Under the pieces are notes generated by a model. It had not been told where the DNA came from. It saw only the letters and a list, made by a program, of their open reading frames with translations, and searched no databases. Positions 7,499 to 14,466 of a DNA stretch of 14,466 bases are shown piece after piece (position 1 is the stretch's first letter; each line of letters begins with the position of its first letter). The translations under genes were made by a program, and so were the position numbers. The DNA comes from CAZIUL01 sp964542475 (lineage in GTDB: Bacteria; Planctomycetota; B15-G4; CAYZWU01): NCBI GenBank assembly GCA_964542475.1, contig CAZIUL010000087.1, positions 1 to 14,466 of the forward strand, in the 5' to 3' direction.

Positions 7499-7618
7499 AG
7501 CGCGGAAATAACGGAGTCACCAGAGATGAACGGAAAAATGTTTCTTATCGACGCACACGGCACGGCTCTGATAGATCCTGACAGCGGGATCAACAGCCAA
7601 ATGAGGCGGGTATGCTGA
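7484..7618 (+). CDS. Possible 44-aa leader peptide overlapping gntR
   Basis: An ATG at 7484 opens a 44-codon frame (MIKIISAE... to ...QMRRVC) that ends with TGA at 7616-7618, overlapping the gntR start codon at 7612 by 7 nt. Such overlap would allow translational coupling. There is no convincing ribosome binding site (AGCAGG abuts the ATG), and its first codons fall in the palindrome at 7483-7498. An internal ATG at 7526 is an alternative start. I recognise no family. It may be chance. Confidence 0.25.
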   Translation: MIKIISAEITESPEMNGKMFLIDAHGTALIDPDSGINSQMRRVC

Positions 7619-8025
7619 TCGCAGTGGACCCTCACAGCGGTGTGCCTGTTTACAGGCAGTTGATGGATCAGATCAAGTTCCACATCGCATCTGGTCTGCT
7701 CGAGCCGGGTGATGAGCTGCCTTCCACCAGGGCCCTTTCCTCTGAGCTCGGTGTGAATCCGATGACCATCTCAAAGGCTTACAGCTTCCTGGAAAAGGAA
7801 AAGGTTGTTGAAAGACGGCCCGGGCGCCCGCTCGTTGTCAGGGCGCTCGATTCGGACAGGATACAGGGCCAAAAAATCGAGCAGCTGCGAGAGGGTCTCG
7901 CACCACTAGTGACCATGGCCAGGCAGCTCAAGATCGCGCCTGATGAGGCTCTTCGGATCTTTGGCGAGATGCTCGGCCTGGAAACGGACACACTCGCTGA
8001 AAACAAGAAAAAGGACCAATCATGA
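7612..8025 (+). CDS. GntR family regulator, YtrA type
   Basis: This is a 137-aa transcription factor. Residues 1-80 form the winged helix typical of GntR proteins: it opens with the YtrA-style DPHSGVPVYRQLMDQI, then PGDELPSTRALSSELGVNPMTISKAYSFLEKEKVVERRPGR. The remaining 55 residues are a short helical tail instead of a large effector domain, which defines the YtrA subfamily. Members usually repress their own operon with an adjacent ABC transporter and respond to cell-wall-active compounds or envelope stress. The start at 7612 has GAGG about 5 nt upstream and reproduces the family N-terminus. Its stop overlaps the ABC ATPase start (ATGA at 8022). The inverted repeat around the promoter at 7419-7460 is a candidate binding site. 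The inducer is unknown. Confidence 0.93.
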   Translation: MLIAVDPHSGVPVYRQLMDQIKFHIASGLLEPGDELPSTRALSSELGVNPMTISKAYSFLEKEKVVERRPGRPLVVRALDSDRIQGQKIEQLREGLAPLVTMARQLKIAPDEALRIFGEMLGLETDTLAENKKKDQS

Positions 8026-8915
8026 ATGTTCTCGAATTCAAGGAGATACACCGCGCCTACAAAGCGGGTGTCAACGTGCTCGACGGTGTGAGCTTTGCAC
8101 TGAAACCCGGAGAGGTGGTAGGGCTCCTGGGCAAGAACGGCGCTGGAAAGACAACCCTGATCAACATCGCCATGGGCATGATCGAGGCCCAGCACGGCGC
8201 GGTCAGGATCTTTGGACTTGATCCGCGTGTGGATCCGCTCGATGTGAAGAGACGCGTGGGTTACGTGCCTGAAGGACAGACCCTTCCCCCATTCTTGCGC
8301 GTTCAGGAAGTGATCGACCTTCACCGCGGCCTGTTTCCCACCTGGGATGAAAAACTGGAGCGCGATCTGTCGGATCGCTTCGAGATCCCTAGAAGATCGA
8401 AGATCAAGACACTCAGCAAGGGACAGGCACGCAGGGTGGCGCTTCTTTGCGCTGTGTCTCACAGGCCCGAGCTTCTGCTTCTGGACGAACCTGCCGGCGG
8501 CCTTGACCCTGCGGCGCGCCGCGAGTTCCTGGAGACATCGATCCGGCTCCTCAACGAATCCGGTTCGACCATTCTTTTCTCTTCGCACTACATGACCGAT
8601 GTGGAGCGCCTTGCGGAAAGAATTGTAATGATACACAACGGAAAGGTATTTTTAGACAGCGCTCTGGATGATCTGCAGGAACAGTACGCACTGATCCAGG
8701 TGCCCCTTGTGCCCGAGGCATCGCAAGAGCGCCTTCTCGGCCTCAACGGCTGCCTGGGCGTTCGCAAGCGTCTCGAAGCGCTCCACGCGGTTTTCGAGCT
8801 CGGGCCGGAAAAATCCCGGGCCCTGGTTGAAAACGAATTCGGCATCACAGGCGTCAAGAGCCGAAGCGTTCCCCTCGAGGAGATGTTCGTCGAGCTCATG
8901 GGAGGGGAATCATGA
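8022..8915 (+). CDS. ABC transporter ATP-binding protein
   Basis: This 297-aa cytoplasmic ATPase subunit probably powers the permease encoded next. All nucleotide-binding motifs are present: Walker A GKNGAGKTT (37-45), Q-loop region PEGQ (83-86), signature LSKGQ (131-135), Walker B LLLLDEP with Glu156, D-loop GLD (160-162) and switch His189 (SSH). The signature is LSKGQ in place of the canonical LSGGQ, a common variant in ABC-2/YtrB-type ATPases. Residues about 215-297 form a C-terminal extension typical of exporter ATPases of this group. The gene overlaps gntR and the permease by 4 nt each (ATGA), so the three are translationally coupled. Substrate is not evident; antimicrobial or lipid-linked compound export is the usual role in such modules. 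Confidence 0.95.
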   Translation: MNVLEFKEIHRAYKAGVNVLDGVSFALKPGEVVGLLGKNGAGKTTLINIAMGMIEAQHGAVRIFGLDPRVDPLDVKRRVGYVPEGQTLPPFLRVQEVIDLHRGLFPTWDEKLERDLSDRFEIPRRSKIKTLSKGQARRVALLCAVSHRPELLLLDEPAGGLDPAARREFLETSIRLLNESGSTILFSSHYMTDVERLAERIVMIHNGKVFLDSALDDLQEQYALIQVPLVPEASQERLLGLNGCLGVRKRLEALHAVFELGPEKSRALVENEFGITGVKSRSVPLEEMFVELMGGES

Positions 8916-10720
8916 TCCTTGCACAGATGCGCCGCGAATTCGCCCTGCGGTCCCTTCTCTGGTGGATACCCATCGCTATGCTCATGGGCACCTGGATCTG
9001 GGGAATATGCATTCGCCTGCCGAACGGACTGGGACCCGTTCCTCTCGCCGACAGCTCCATAAACCTGTGCGTCCCGTTGTTCACGGTGTGGATGGCGATC
9101 TCCATATACCTGCTGAACGCGGGCTTTGCCATGCGATGCACGAGCCCACTCGATATGGCCATGCCCATTGCCACACGCAGCATGTGGCTGACGCATGTGA
9201 TTGCAATCATCCTGTCGGGGTGGTCGATCATCGCTGTATTGGCCGGCATGGTGGCTGCGGGCAATGCGATCATGGGGCGTTGGCCCCTGCTGGAATCCGG
9301 CGTGATCAGCACCGGCATGCACACGGCCGTGTGCATGGTTCTGGCCCTGGCAGTACTCCAGAGCCCTGATCCCTCGCTTCACGACATCCCGCCCAGGAAA
9401 GGTTACATCATCCTGATGATAGTCACCATGCTGGGATCCCTGGGCCTGATATTTCTGCTCTGCGCACTGCCCAGATCCTATGCACTAATACCCCTGGTAG
9501 CGGCAGCCGCTCTTTTTTACCGGGTTTACGCAGCAATCCCCGCTGCCCTCTCACTGGTCCCGTTCGCCGCCGAACAGCGCGAAAACCCTGTCGAGGAGAA
9601 GCCGGCCGGGCATCCGCATCCCACCCGCTGCAAATCATTCCGCTGGCTTCTGCTCTCAACGATATGGCGAAGCTCCATCGGCAAATGGACCTGGGCTTTC
9701 CTGCCGGTGATAATGATCCACGGCATGGCACTCGCACTGGGTGTGCGTGCCGGTGAAAACGAATGGAGCAGAATTTTTTTCTGCTACCTGTTCTTCTCGG
9801 TGACCATCCTGACCTGTTGGCTTTTCGTGAACACGTCATATCTGTACCGCCTCGACGCGCTGCCGATCTCACGAAAACGGGTCTTCGCCGTTTTTACCAT
9901 CCCCCCCCTTCTTGTCCTGATTCTGGGTTACGGCCTGGGTTATGTCGTTGGAACCGTCTTTGATCCGGCCTGCCCGCGGGTCGATTATCAGCCCTCATCC
10001 TGCTGCCATTACATCCGGGTTCCAAGGGAGTTCTGGGAGATCTCCTGGGATGGAGATCCGCACCTTCCACCAGACAGTGCCACAGCAGATGAATCCGGAA
10101 ACCTCCCCCTGTTCAAGGGAGGCAAGATCGCTGTTTATAACCCATTTCAGGTGTCTGCCGACAGCACACCGGAAGAAGTGGCCCAGGTCATCAGCCGGGC
10201 CATCCACACCGTGTACGGCAGGAAGATACCATGGGAGGAGATCGGGAACCGCTACCTGGATACCGGAAAAAACGAAAAAGTCCGGCTGAAAAAAGACGGC
10301 TTCACGCTCACCCAGGACTACCCGAACCTGAAGATCAAGGGCTTTGGCCGCGTCCTCCCGGCTGTTCTGCTGTTCGTGGGCTTTGCCTGGTTTCTCTTTG
10401 CCGTGTTTACCTATCGTGGTGTGTACGCCACCAAGCGCGCCAAGCAGAGGAAAGCAAGCATTATGCTATCGGTAATTTTCGTTCTATTTTTGATGATGGG
10501 AATAGGAGGGCTTGCCGCTGACAACATGGATCTTACGGACCTCTCGGTCATATCCAGCGCCCTCGGTATACTCATAAGGCAACTGTGCGAAAACCTGCCC
10601 GGCGGGGCGCTGACTCTCTGGATACTCTGCACAGTGCTGCTCGCAGGTGGATACCGGCTTGTCCAGACCCAATTCCAGCGAGTTGAATTCCCCCCGCCCG
10701 CTCAATCAATGAAAAGCTAA
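8912..10720 (+). CDS. ABC transporter permease with large extracytoplasmic insert
   Basis: This 602-aa inner-membrane protein has about 12-14 hydrophobic segments. An N-terminal block (about 15-220) is separated by a polar linker (221-245, rich in Pro/His/Glu) from a second block starting near 258. The stretch LDALPISRKRVFAVF (314-328) resembles the cytoplasmic loop of ABC-2-type permeases. Residues 350-480 form a soluble insert between two membrane segments, with three cysteines (353, 364, 365) and a helical DSTPEEVAQVISRAIHTVYG stretch; by topology it probably lies outside the membrane. Only the family-level role (partner of the ATPase encoded at 8022-8915) is supported. Two similar membrane halves in one chain suggest it could be the sole permease. 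The start overlaps the ATPase stop (ATGA). Confidence 0.85.
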   Translation: MILAQMRREFALRSLLWWIPIAMLMGTWIWGICIRLPNGLGPVPLADSSINLCVPLFTVWMAISIYLLNAGFAMRCTSPLDMAMPIATRSMWLTHVIAIILSGWSIIAVLAGMVAAGNAIMGRWPLLESGVISTGMHTAVCMVLALAVLQSPDPSLHDIPPRKGYIILMIVTMLGSLGLIFLLCALPRSYALIPLVAAAALFYRVYAAIPAALSLVPFAAEQRENPVEEKPAGHPHPTRCKSFRWLLLSTIWRSSIGKWTWAFLPVIMIHGMALALGVRAGENEWSRIFFCYLFFSVTILTCWLFVNTSYLYRLDALPISRKRVFAVFTIPPLLVLILGYGLGYVVGTVFDPACPRVDYQPSSCCHYIRVPREFWEISWDGDPHLPPDSATADESGNLPLFKGGKIAVYNPFQVSADSTPEEVAQVISRAIHTVYGRKIPWEEIGNRYLDTGKNEKVRLKKDGFTLTQDYPNLKIKGFGRVLPAVLLFVGFAWFLFAVFTYRGVYATKRAKQRKASIMLSVIFVLFLMMGIGGLAADNMDLTDLSVISSALGILIRQLCENLPGGALTLWILCTVLLAGGYRLVQTQFQRVEFPPPAQSMKS

Positions 10721-10785
10721 CCCGGCACCCAGCCCGCAAGGATTCATCACACGCCAGGTTACGAGCTTTCAACGTCAACCTTCAT

Positions 10786-11844
10786 TCAACCGTCCCCCAT
10801 CTTACCCACCATCCTGTCCATGAGTCGGTCCAGGTTGTGGTTTTTTACCACGATCTCCCTCAGGCGGGCGGCAAGGCTGTCCCTTTCGGAGCGGTTCATT
10901 TCAAAGATGCTTTGGATCCGCGCTGCAAGGTCGTCGGCATCGCCCTTGCGAAAAACCAGGCTTTCAGCCATGTCGCCAAGAAGCGGGACAAACGACTCGT
11001 TGCATGTCAGCGGTATGGCACCAGTGGCCATTGCCTCGAGAACCACCTTGTCCACGCTGCCGGTGTGGCTTGCATTGACCATGATTTCGGCTGCCCTGTA
11101 AGCTTCAGGCAGGCGTGAGTGCGGGATCGGACCCTCCATGCGGACAACAAGTTCGAGCCCCCTCTCCTGCACGAGCTTTTTTAGCTCATCCATGTAAGCC
11201 ATGTCGCCGGCAAGCAGCGGTTCGCCTACTATGCGCGCCTCGATTCCATCCCCCTCGCGCTCCCTGTTCAAGATACCGAGCGCTTCCACGAGCACTTTCT
11301 GGTCCTTGGAAGGTGTTATGCGCCCGACTGTCAGGACACCTGATCGCCGGGCTTCCCGGCCGGGCTCAAAACGGCTGGTGTCTATGCCGTGGCCCACGAT
11401 CGCTTTTTTCCCGCTGGACAGCCTGAACGACTCTTCCGAGGCGGTGAACGCGTGCCGTATGAACGGGTGAGCCATTCGAAGGTACTTGTCCACCCCCTTG
11501 TGCGTGTACCAGAGATCAACAGGAACCCTGAACAGCAATGCCACCGGGAGCGCATACAGAACGTACCTGGGAACCATGTGGACCAGGATTGCATCCGGTT
11601 TGCACCCGCGACACAACCGCCACAGGATCCGGTTGAGCTCAAGAAGCATGGCGAGGGACCCGGCCCCATCCTCTTTTCCGAGAGAGAAAACCTCAAGGTT
11701 CGATGGCGGCTCATACTCCCCTTTCTCGAGCGCGATCACATGGACGCGGTCAGCGCGGCGGGCCATGCGCTCGATCCATTCCACGTAAAACCCGAGTATC
11801 GCGTCGTTCGGGTCCACCTTCTGGGTTATGGTTGTAAGAATCAC
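10786..11844 (-). CDS. Glycosyltransferase family 4 (GT-B)
   Basis: This 352-aa cytoplasmic or membrane-associated sugar transferase uses a nucleotide-sugar donor. The C-terminal GT-B domain is clear: VLTVGRITPSKD (170-181) and ASHTGSVDKVVLEAMATGAIPLTCN (258-282). In the usual E-x7-E donor motif the first Glu is Gly262 here, within a TGSVDK variant that some GT4 members carry; Glu270 is kept. The N-terminal acceptor domain has VHMVPRYVLYALP and LWYTHKGVDKYLRMA. The start is GTG at 11844, overlapping the stop of the preceding transferase gene (GTGA), so it is the third gene of a coupled operon. It probably adds a sugar to a lipid-linked or surface glycan; donor and acceptor are unknown. It converges on the ABC operon across a 65-bp gap. 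Confidence 0.88.
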   Translation of the reverse strand: MILTTITQKVDPNDAILGFYVEWIERMARRADRVHVIALEKGEYEPPSNLEVFSLGKEDGAGSLAMLLELNRILWRLCRGCKPDAILVHMVPRYVLYALPVALLFRVPVDLWYTHKGVDKYLRMAHPFIRHAFTASEESFRLSSGKKAIVGHGIDTSRFEPGREARRSGVLTVGRITPSKDQKVLVEALGILNREREGDGIEARIVGEPLLAGDMAYMDELKKLVQERGLELVVRMEGPIPHSRLPEAYRAAEIMVNASHTGSVDKVVLEAMATGAIPLTCNESFVPLLGDMAESLVFRKGDADDLAARIQSIFEMNRSERDSLAARLREIVVKNHNLDRLMDRMVGKMGDG

Positions 11845-12977
11845 TTTTCTCTCCGCGCAAGCAGCTCCTTGTAAAGGTTTGAGTGTGCTGATGCCACTTC
11901 CAAATACCCGGGAACCATGGCCGGGATGTCCGACTTCGCGGCCTCGGCAAGCCGCTGCCTCGTCTCTTCATCTCGTGCGAGCGTTACAACCGCCCGGGCG
12001 AGCTCCTCAACAGAGCCGGGCTCAAAAAGAAGCGCGTTCTTTTCGTGAACGAACAGCTCTGTAACCCCCGGGATGCGTGAAGCGGCAACAGCGACGCCTG
12101 CGGCCGCAGCCTCGAGCAGCACCGTGGGCAGACCCTCTTTGAATGACGGAAGAACCAGTATGTCAAGGGTTTTCAGGACACTCTCCAGATCGGAGCGATT
12201 GCCCGGAACCATGAGAGCCCCTTTCCACGGCTCCTTTTCGAGATAGGCGTCCACGCGCGGGCGCAGCCGCCCGTCCCCCACAAGGACGATTTTCAGGCCG
12301 GGCACCTGGCGCAGAATGCGCGGCACCGCGTCCAGAAGCGTGAAAATACCCTTGATCGGGACCATCCTGGCAATGCATCCCGCAACAACGGAAGAGGCAA
12401 GCCCGAACTCCCCCCTCAGCGAGGCGGCCCCATCGAGATCGAGCTCAGGGAATCCGGAGGGGATAACTCGGTAGTTGCGCTCTGCTCCCACACGGTGGCG
12501 CGTAACAAGCTCGTCGCGCACCGATCCGGACACGGCAATCAGGGCATCGGTCCTGCGCGCCATCCGGCGTTCCAGGCTCCTGAAAAAGGCCGAGAGCAAA
12601 GGGCTGAAATACGAGTCGAGCACATGCCCGTGAAAGGTATGTACGAGCACGGGCCGCGGCCGTGTCCTGCATGCTGCCAAGCGCCCGAGAAGCCCTGCCT
12701 TTGCAGTGTGCGTGTGAACGATCTGCGGCTTGTACGACCGGATAATCCGTTTCAGGTATGTGTAGGCAAACAGATCACGAACAGGGTTTATCGACCTCTC
12801 GAGTCCTGGAACCGGCTCGATCCTGCTGCCGGCCGCCCTGATATCTCCTGACATGTCGCCCTCACGCTTGTCAGGCTTTCCCGTGGCCACCAGCGTGTCA
12901 AAGCCGTGCTCGACAAGGCCTGATGCAAGACGGATCACGCAGCGCGCGGGCCCGCCCATGTTCAGACGGGCGATCAC
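11841..12977 (-). CDS. Glycosyltransferase family 4 (GT-B), capsule/LPS type
   Basis: This is a 378-aa retaining GT-B glycosyltransferase. Seen: an N-terminal donor/acceptor loop IARLNMGGPARCV, IVHTHTAKAGLLGRLAA (86-102), HTFHGHVLDSYFS (113-125), LIAVSGSVRDEL (146-157) and the C-terminal E-x7-E motif FKEGLPTVLLEA (Glu281, Glu289). The first beta strand is cut short if the GTG at 12977 is used. Upstream in frame, a CTG at 12995 preceded by GGAGG (9-nt spacing) would give MARILRVIARLNMGGPA, the canonical family N-terminus, and overlap the epimerase gene by 16 nt. I list the GTG as the conventional call but think CTG is likely. It is the second gene of the epimerase-GT-GT operon. The sugar is unknown. 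Confidence 0.92.
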   Translation of the reverse strand: MIARLNMGGPARCVIRLASGLVEHGFDTLVATGKPDKREGDMSGDIRAAGSRIEPVPGLERSINPVRDLFAYTYLKRIIRSYKPQIVHTHTAKAGLLGRLAACRTRPRPVLVHTFHGHVLDSYFSPLLSAFFRSLERRMARRTDALIAVSGSVRDELVTRHRVGAERNYRVIPSGFPELDLDGAASLRGEFGLASSVVAGCIARMVPIKGIFTLLDAVPRILRQVPGLKIVLVGDGRLRPRVDAYLEKEPWKGALMVPGNRSDLESVLKTLDILVLPSFKEGLPTVLLEAAAAGVAVAASRIPGVTELFVHEKNALLFEPGSVEELARAVVTLARDEETRQRLAEAAKSDIPAMVPGYLEVASAHSNLYKELLARREK

Positions 12978-12979
12978 TC

Positions 12980-13972
12980 TCAGTATCCTGGCCAGCTCCT
13001 GTTACCTCCGGATTCGTGCCCCTGTGAAACAGCCATCTCGTGAATCACGTCGCGGAGAGGCTTGAAAGGGCGGCAGTGTCCGAGTTTCTCGAGAAGCGAA
13101 AGATCCGGCCGCCGCCTCCAAACATCAACGTACCCCTCGCCGAAAACCTGCTTGTACGGCACATGCCTGACAGCGGATGACGAACCAAGAACTTCCTTCA
13201 CCATATAGGCCAGCCCATTGACCGAATGCTCTTCGACCCCGCCGACATTGACCACCATTCCGATGGACCGGTCATCCATGGCAAGCCCGATCACCTGATC
13301 GACCAGGTTTTCCGACGCAACAAATGTGCGCCGTTGTTCCCCGTTTCCGTGAACCCTTATTGGAGCGCCGGACAATGCCTGGCGCACAAAGGTGGGCAGC
13401 ACCATACCTGCTGACCAGGCCTGGCCGGGGCCGGCGGCGTTGAACGGCCTGACCACCGTAACAGGAAGTCCGGAACGCTTGAAATGAACAGAAGCCGCTC
13501 TCTCGGCACAGATCTTGGCCACGGCATAGTACCACCTGGCGGATCTTCTTGGTCCCGGGTCGAGCGAATCCTCTTCTGAAATATATGAGCCTGTGCCGTT
13601 CCCGTACACGTCGGAGGAAGAAAAAACGACACATCTCTTTTTTTGGCGGGCGCAAGCCTTGAGCACCTTGTAAGAACCCCTTGCATTCACTTCTAGGGTT
13701 TTCTCCCCGGCGTGAAGGATATTCTGCATTCCCACGAGAGCGGCGAGATGAAAAACAACATCAGCCCGGTCGACCAGGCGGGATGTGATCTTTTCATCCA
13801 GAACCGAACCGAGGTGAAAGCTGAATGCGGAATTTTCGAGCGACCTGCCGAGATTGTCCATAGAGCCCAGTGAAAGGTCATCGAGGGCATCGATCCGCAT
13901 TCCGGCACTCAGAAGCCTGCCCACGAGGCAGGATCCCAGAAAACCTGCGCCTCCTGTTACCAAAGCGTGCAC
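12980..13972 (-). CDS. NAD-dependent nucleotide-sugar epimerase/dehydratase (extended SDR)
   Basis: This 330-aa protein has a Rossmann fold with VTGGAGFLGS (5-14) for NAD binding, an acidic DALDDLS (28-34) for the ribose, HLAALVG (75-81), FSSSDVYG (117-124), the catalytic pair Tyr149-x3-Lys153 and RPFNAAGPGQ (175-184). RRRPDLSLLEKLG (286-298) matches the C-terminal substrate region of UDP-sugar epimerases and decarboxylases. It converts one nucleotide sugar to another in the cytoplasm, probably feeding the two glycosyltransferases encoded after it; the exact reaction (4-epimerase, 4,6-dehydratase or UDP-xylose synthase) is not resolved. The start is GTG at 13972 with AGGAGG about 10 nt upstream. 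A 16-bp near-palindrome, AAGAGTTCAAGCTCTT (13992-14007), lies just before the ribosome binding site. It is the first gene of the operon. Confidence 0.93.
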   Translation of the reverse strand: MHALVTGGAGFLGSCLVGRLLSAGMRIDALDDLSLGSMDNLGRSLENSAFSFHLGSVLDEKITSRLVDRADVVFHLAALVGMQNILHAGEKTLEVNARGSYKVLKACARQKKRCVVFSSSDVYGNGTGSYISEEDSLDPGPRRSARWYYAVAKICAERAASVHFKRSGLPVTVVRPFNAAGPGQAWSAGMVLPTFVRQALSGAPIRVHGNGEQRRTFVASENLVDQVIGLAMDDRSIGMVVNVGGVEEHSVNGLAYMVKEVLGSSSAVRHVPYKQVFGEGYVDVWRRRPDLSLLEKLGHCRPFKPLRDVIHEMAVSQGHESGGNRSWPGY

Positions 13973-14014
13973 GTCTGTGATTCCTCCTGCAAAGAGTTCA
14001 AGCTCTTCCCCTAA

Positions 14015-14188
14015 CCCGCATATTTCTTCCTCCTCTGCTGCGGCACCGTAAACTGCGCTGTGGCTGCGTTTCTTTCCAGGAGACGATCCTCAACCTGTAG
14101 GAACAGGCCTGCGGTCGTCTCCTTACATGCGCCTTGCCACAACACAGTTTACGGCACCTCGCGACGAAGAGTATGAAATAAGCGGGCT
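14015..14188. repeat. Palindromic repeat unit carrying an inserted hairpin element
   Basis: The outer parts (14015-14047 and 14153-14188) together match the uninterrupted unit at 3412-3475 (read on the minus strand) across the central GGCACC. Here that centre is split, with GGCACC at both 14042-14047 and 14153-14158. This is the second copy of the dispersed family in the window, and it lies between the epimerase operon and the tRNA genes. Confidence 0.8.
14048..14152. mobile_element. 105-bp MITE-like insertion with terminal inverted repeats
   Basis: The element starts GTAAACTGcgctGTGGC and ends GCCACaacaCAGTTTAC, with perfect outer 8-bp and inner 5-bp inverted repeats. It is flanked by a 6-bp direct repeat, GGCACC, which is present once in the uninterrupted unit near 3444-3449. 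Inside are nested hairpins: GGAGACGA (14079-14086) with TCGTCTCC (14115-14122), and CCTGT (14094-14098) with ACAGG (14103-14107). It has no coding capacity, so any mobility would need a transposase in trans. The left end at 3289-3300 (GTATATTGCGCT) may be a relative. The alternative is that the two forms are natural variants of a longer structured repeat. Confidence 0.55.
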
Positions 14189-14318
14189 AAGATCCGCTCT
14201 CGAACAGGTCTTCGCCTCATCAGGTAAGGTTGACAGCATGGGAACAGGGAATATTCCGGATTGCTTCAACAGGCCCGCCTGCCAATCGACCCTGACTTTG
14301 CAGGGTTCGGGTTGATGT

Positions 14319-14406
14319 TGGTGGGGGAGACGGGATTCGAACCCGTACGACCCTTTGGGTCACAGGATTTTAAATCCTGTGCGTCTGCCTGTTCCGCCAC
14401 TCCCCC
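14319..14406 (-). tRNA. tRNA-Leu (anticodon UAA)
   Basis: The minus strand reads GGGGGAG...CTCCCCC-A-CCA with a 7-bp acceptor stem and an encoded CCA. The anticodon arm is CAGGA-TTTAAAA-TCCTG, giving anticodon TAA. A long variable arm (GACCC-AAA-GGGTC) marks a class II tRNA, and the T arm ACGGG-TTCGAAT-CCCGT is normal. Confidence 0.97.
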
Positions 14407-14414
14407 TTAATAAA

Positions 14415-14466
14415 TGGAGGCGGCACCCGGACTCGAACCGGGGGTGACGGATTTGCAATCCGTTGC
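14415..14466 (-). tRNA. tRNA-Cys (anticodon GCA), 5' part outside window
   Basis: The minus strand shows an anticodon arm ACGGA-TTGCAAA-TCCGT (anticodon GCA), a T arm CCCGG-TTCGAGT-CCGGG, discriminator U and an encoded CCA. The D arm and 5' acceptor strand lie beyond the window end. Only 8 bp separate it from tRNA-Leu, so the two are probably co-transcribed with Cys first. Confidence 0.95.

Larger units (their letters stand above)
13973..14318. other. Intergenic region with composite repeat
   Basis: About 346 bp lie between the epimerase start and the tRNA-Leu 3' end. The stretch holds the composite repeat at 14015-14188. From 14189 to 14318 I see only a small 5-bp hairpin (CCCTG 14290-14294 with CAGGG 14301-14305) without a T-run. 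No convincing promoter for the epimerase operon is visible. Confidence 0.6.

Noticed and set aside
7779..8636. A 285-codon minus-strand frame across gntR and the ATPase gene
   Set aside because: It runs antisense to two genes whose motifs are complete and has no family features.
10711..10770. Shared terminator between the convergent ABC and glycosyltransferase operons
   Set aside because: AAAGCT/AGCTTT and TAACC/GGTTA can pair but only with a bulge and a loop of more than 30 nt, and no T-run follows.
14290..14305. Intrinsic terminator for the tRNA pair
   Set aside because: The stem is only 5 bp and no T-run follows on the minus strand.
14189..14406. Integration (att) site at the tRNA-Leu 3' end
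   Set aside because: No integrase gene is present and I see no second copy of the tRNA 3' end in the window.

Overview
The window is a gene-dense, GC-rich bacterial chromosome segment. The proteins suggest a Gram-negative host: a signal-peptide enzyme of the bacterial peptidylarginine deiminase family, GT4 glycosyltransferases, a GT-C-like membrane protein fused to a sulfatase fold, and a YtrA-type GntR regulator with an ABC exporter. This gene mix and the palindromic intergenic repeats recall Desulfobacterota (former Deltaproteobacteria). That placement is inference, because there is no rRNA or single-copy marker here.

Layout. At 131-3130 (minus) lies a 999-residue membrane protein with a GT-C/PMT-like N-terminal half and an extracytoplasmic sulfatase/alkaline-phosphatase-fold C-terminal half. 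A 400-bp intergenic region rich in inverted repeats (3131-3530) separates it from a divergent gene at 3531-6224 (plus), which encodes a secreted multidomain deiminase with all catalytic residues of Porphyromonas PPAD. Next come a hairpin and three tandem 43-bp stem-loop repeats (6225-6444), then an inositol-monophosphatase-family gene (6574-7386). A strong sigma-70 promoter with an overlapping inverted repeat (7419-7460) then drives a tightly overlapped operon: YtrA-type GntR regulator, ABC ATPase, and large ABC permease (7612-10720). Converging on it is a three-gene minus-strand glycan cluster (13972 to 10786): a nucleotide-sugar epimerase/dehydratase and two GT4 glycosyltransferases. The window ends with a composite palindromic repeat (14015-14188) and two minus-strand tRNA genes, Leu(UAA) and a partial Cys(GCA).

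How the genes fit together. The GntR-ATPase-permease genes form one regulated export or stress module. The epimerase and two glycosyltransferases look like one sugar-assembly operon. The GT-C/sulfatase protein may also modify envelope glycans or lipids, but it is not in that operon. The deiminase stands alone and is probably exported. I see no sign that all these genes form a single system.

The most notable points are: (i) a repeat unit that appears with and without a 105-bp terminal-inverted-repeat insertion flanked by GGCACC duplications; (ii) the secreted PPAD-like deiminase with extra Ig-like and amidotransferase-like domains; (iii) the GT-C/sulfatase fusion with Thr at the usual Cys/Ser nucleophile position; (iv) the operator-like architecture before gntR; (v) a probable CTG start for one glycosyltransferase.
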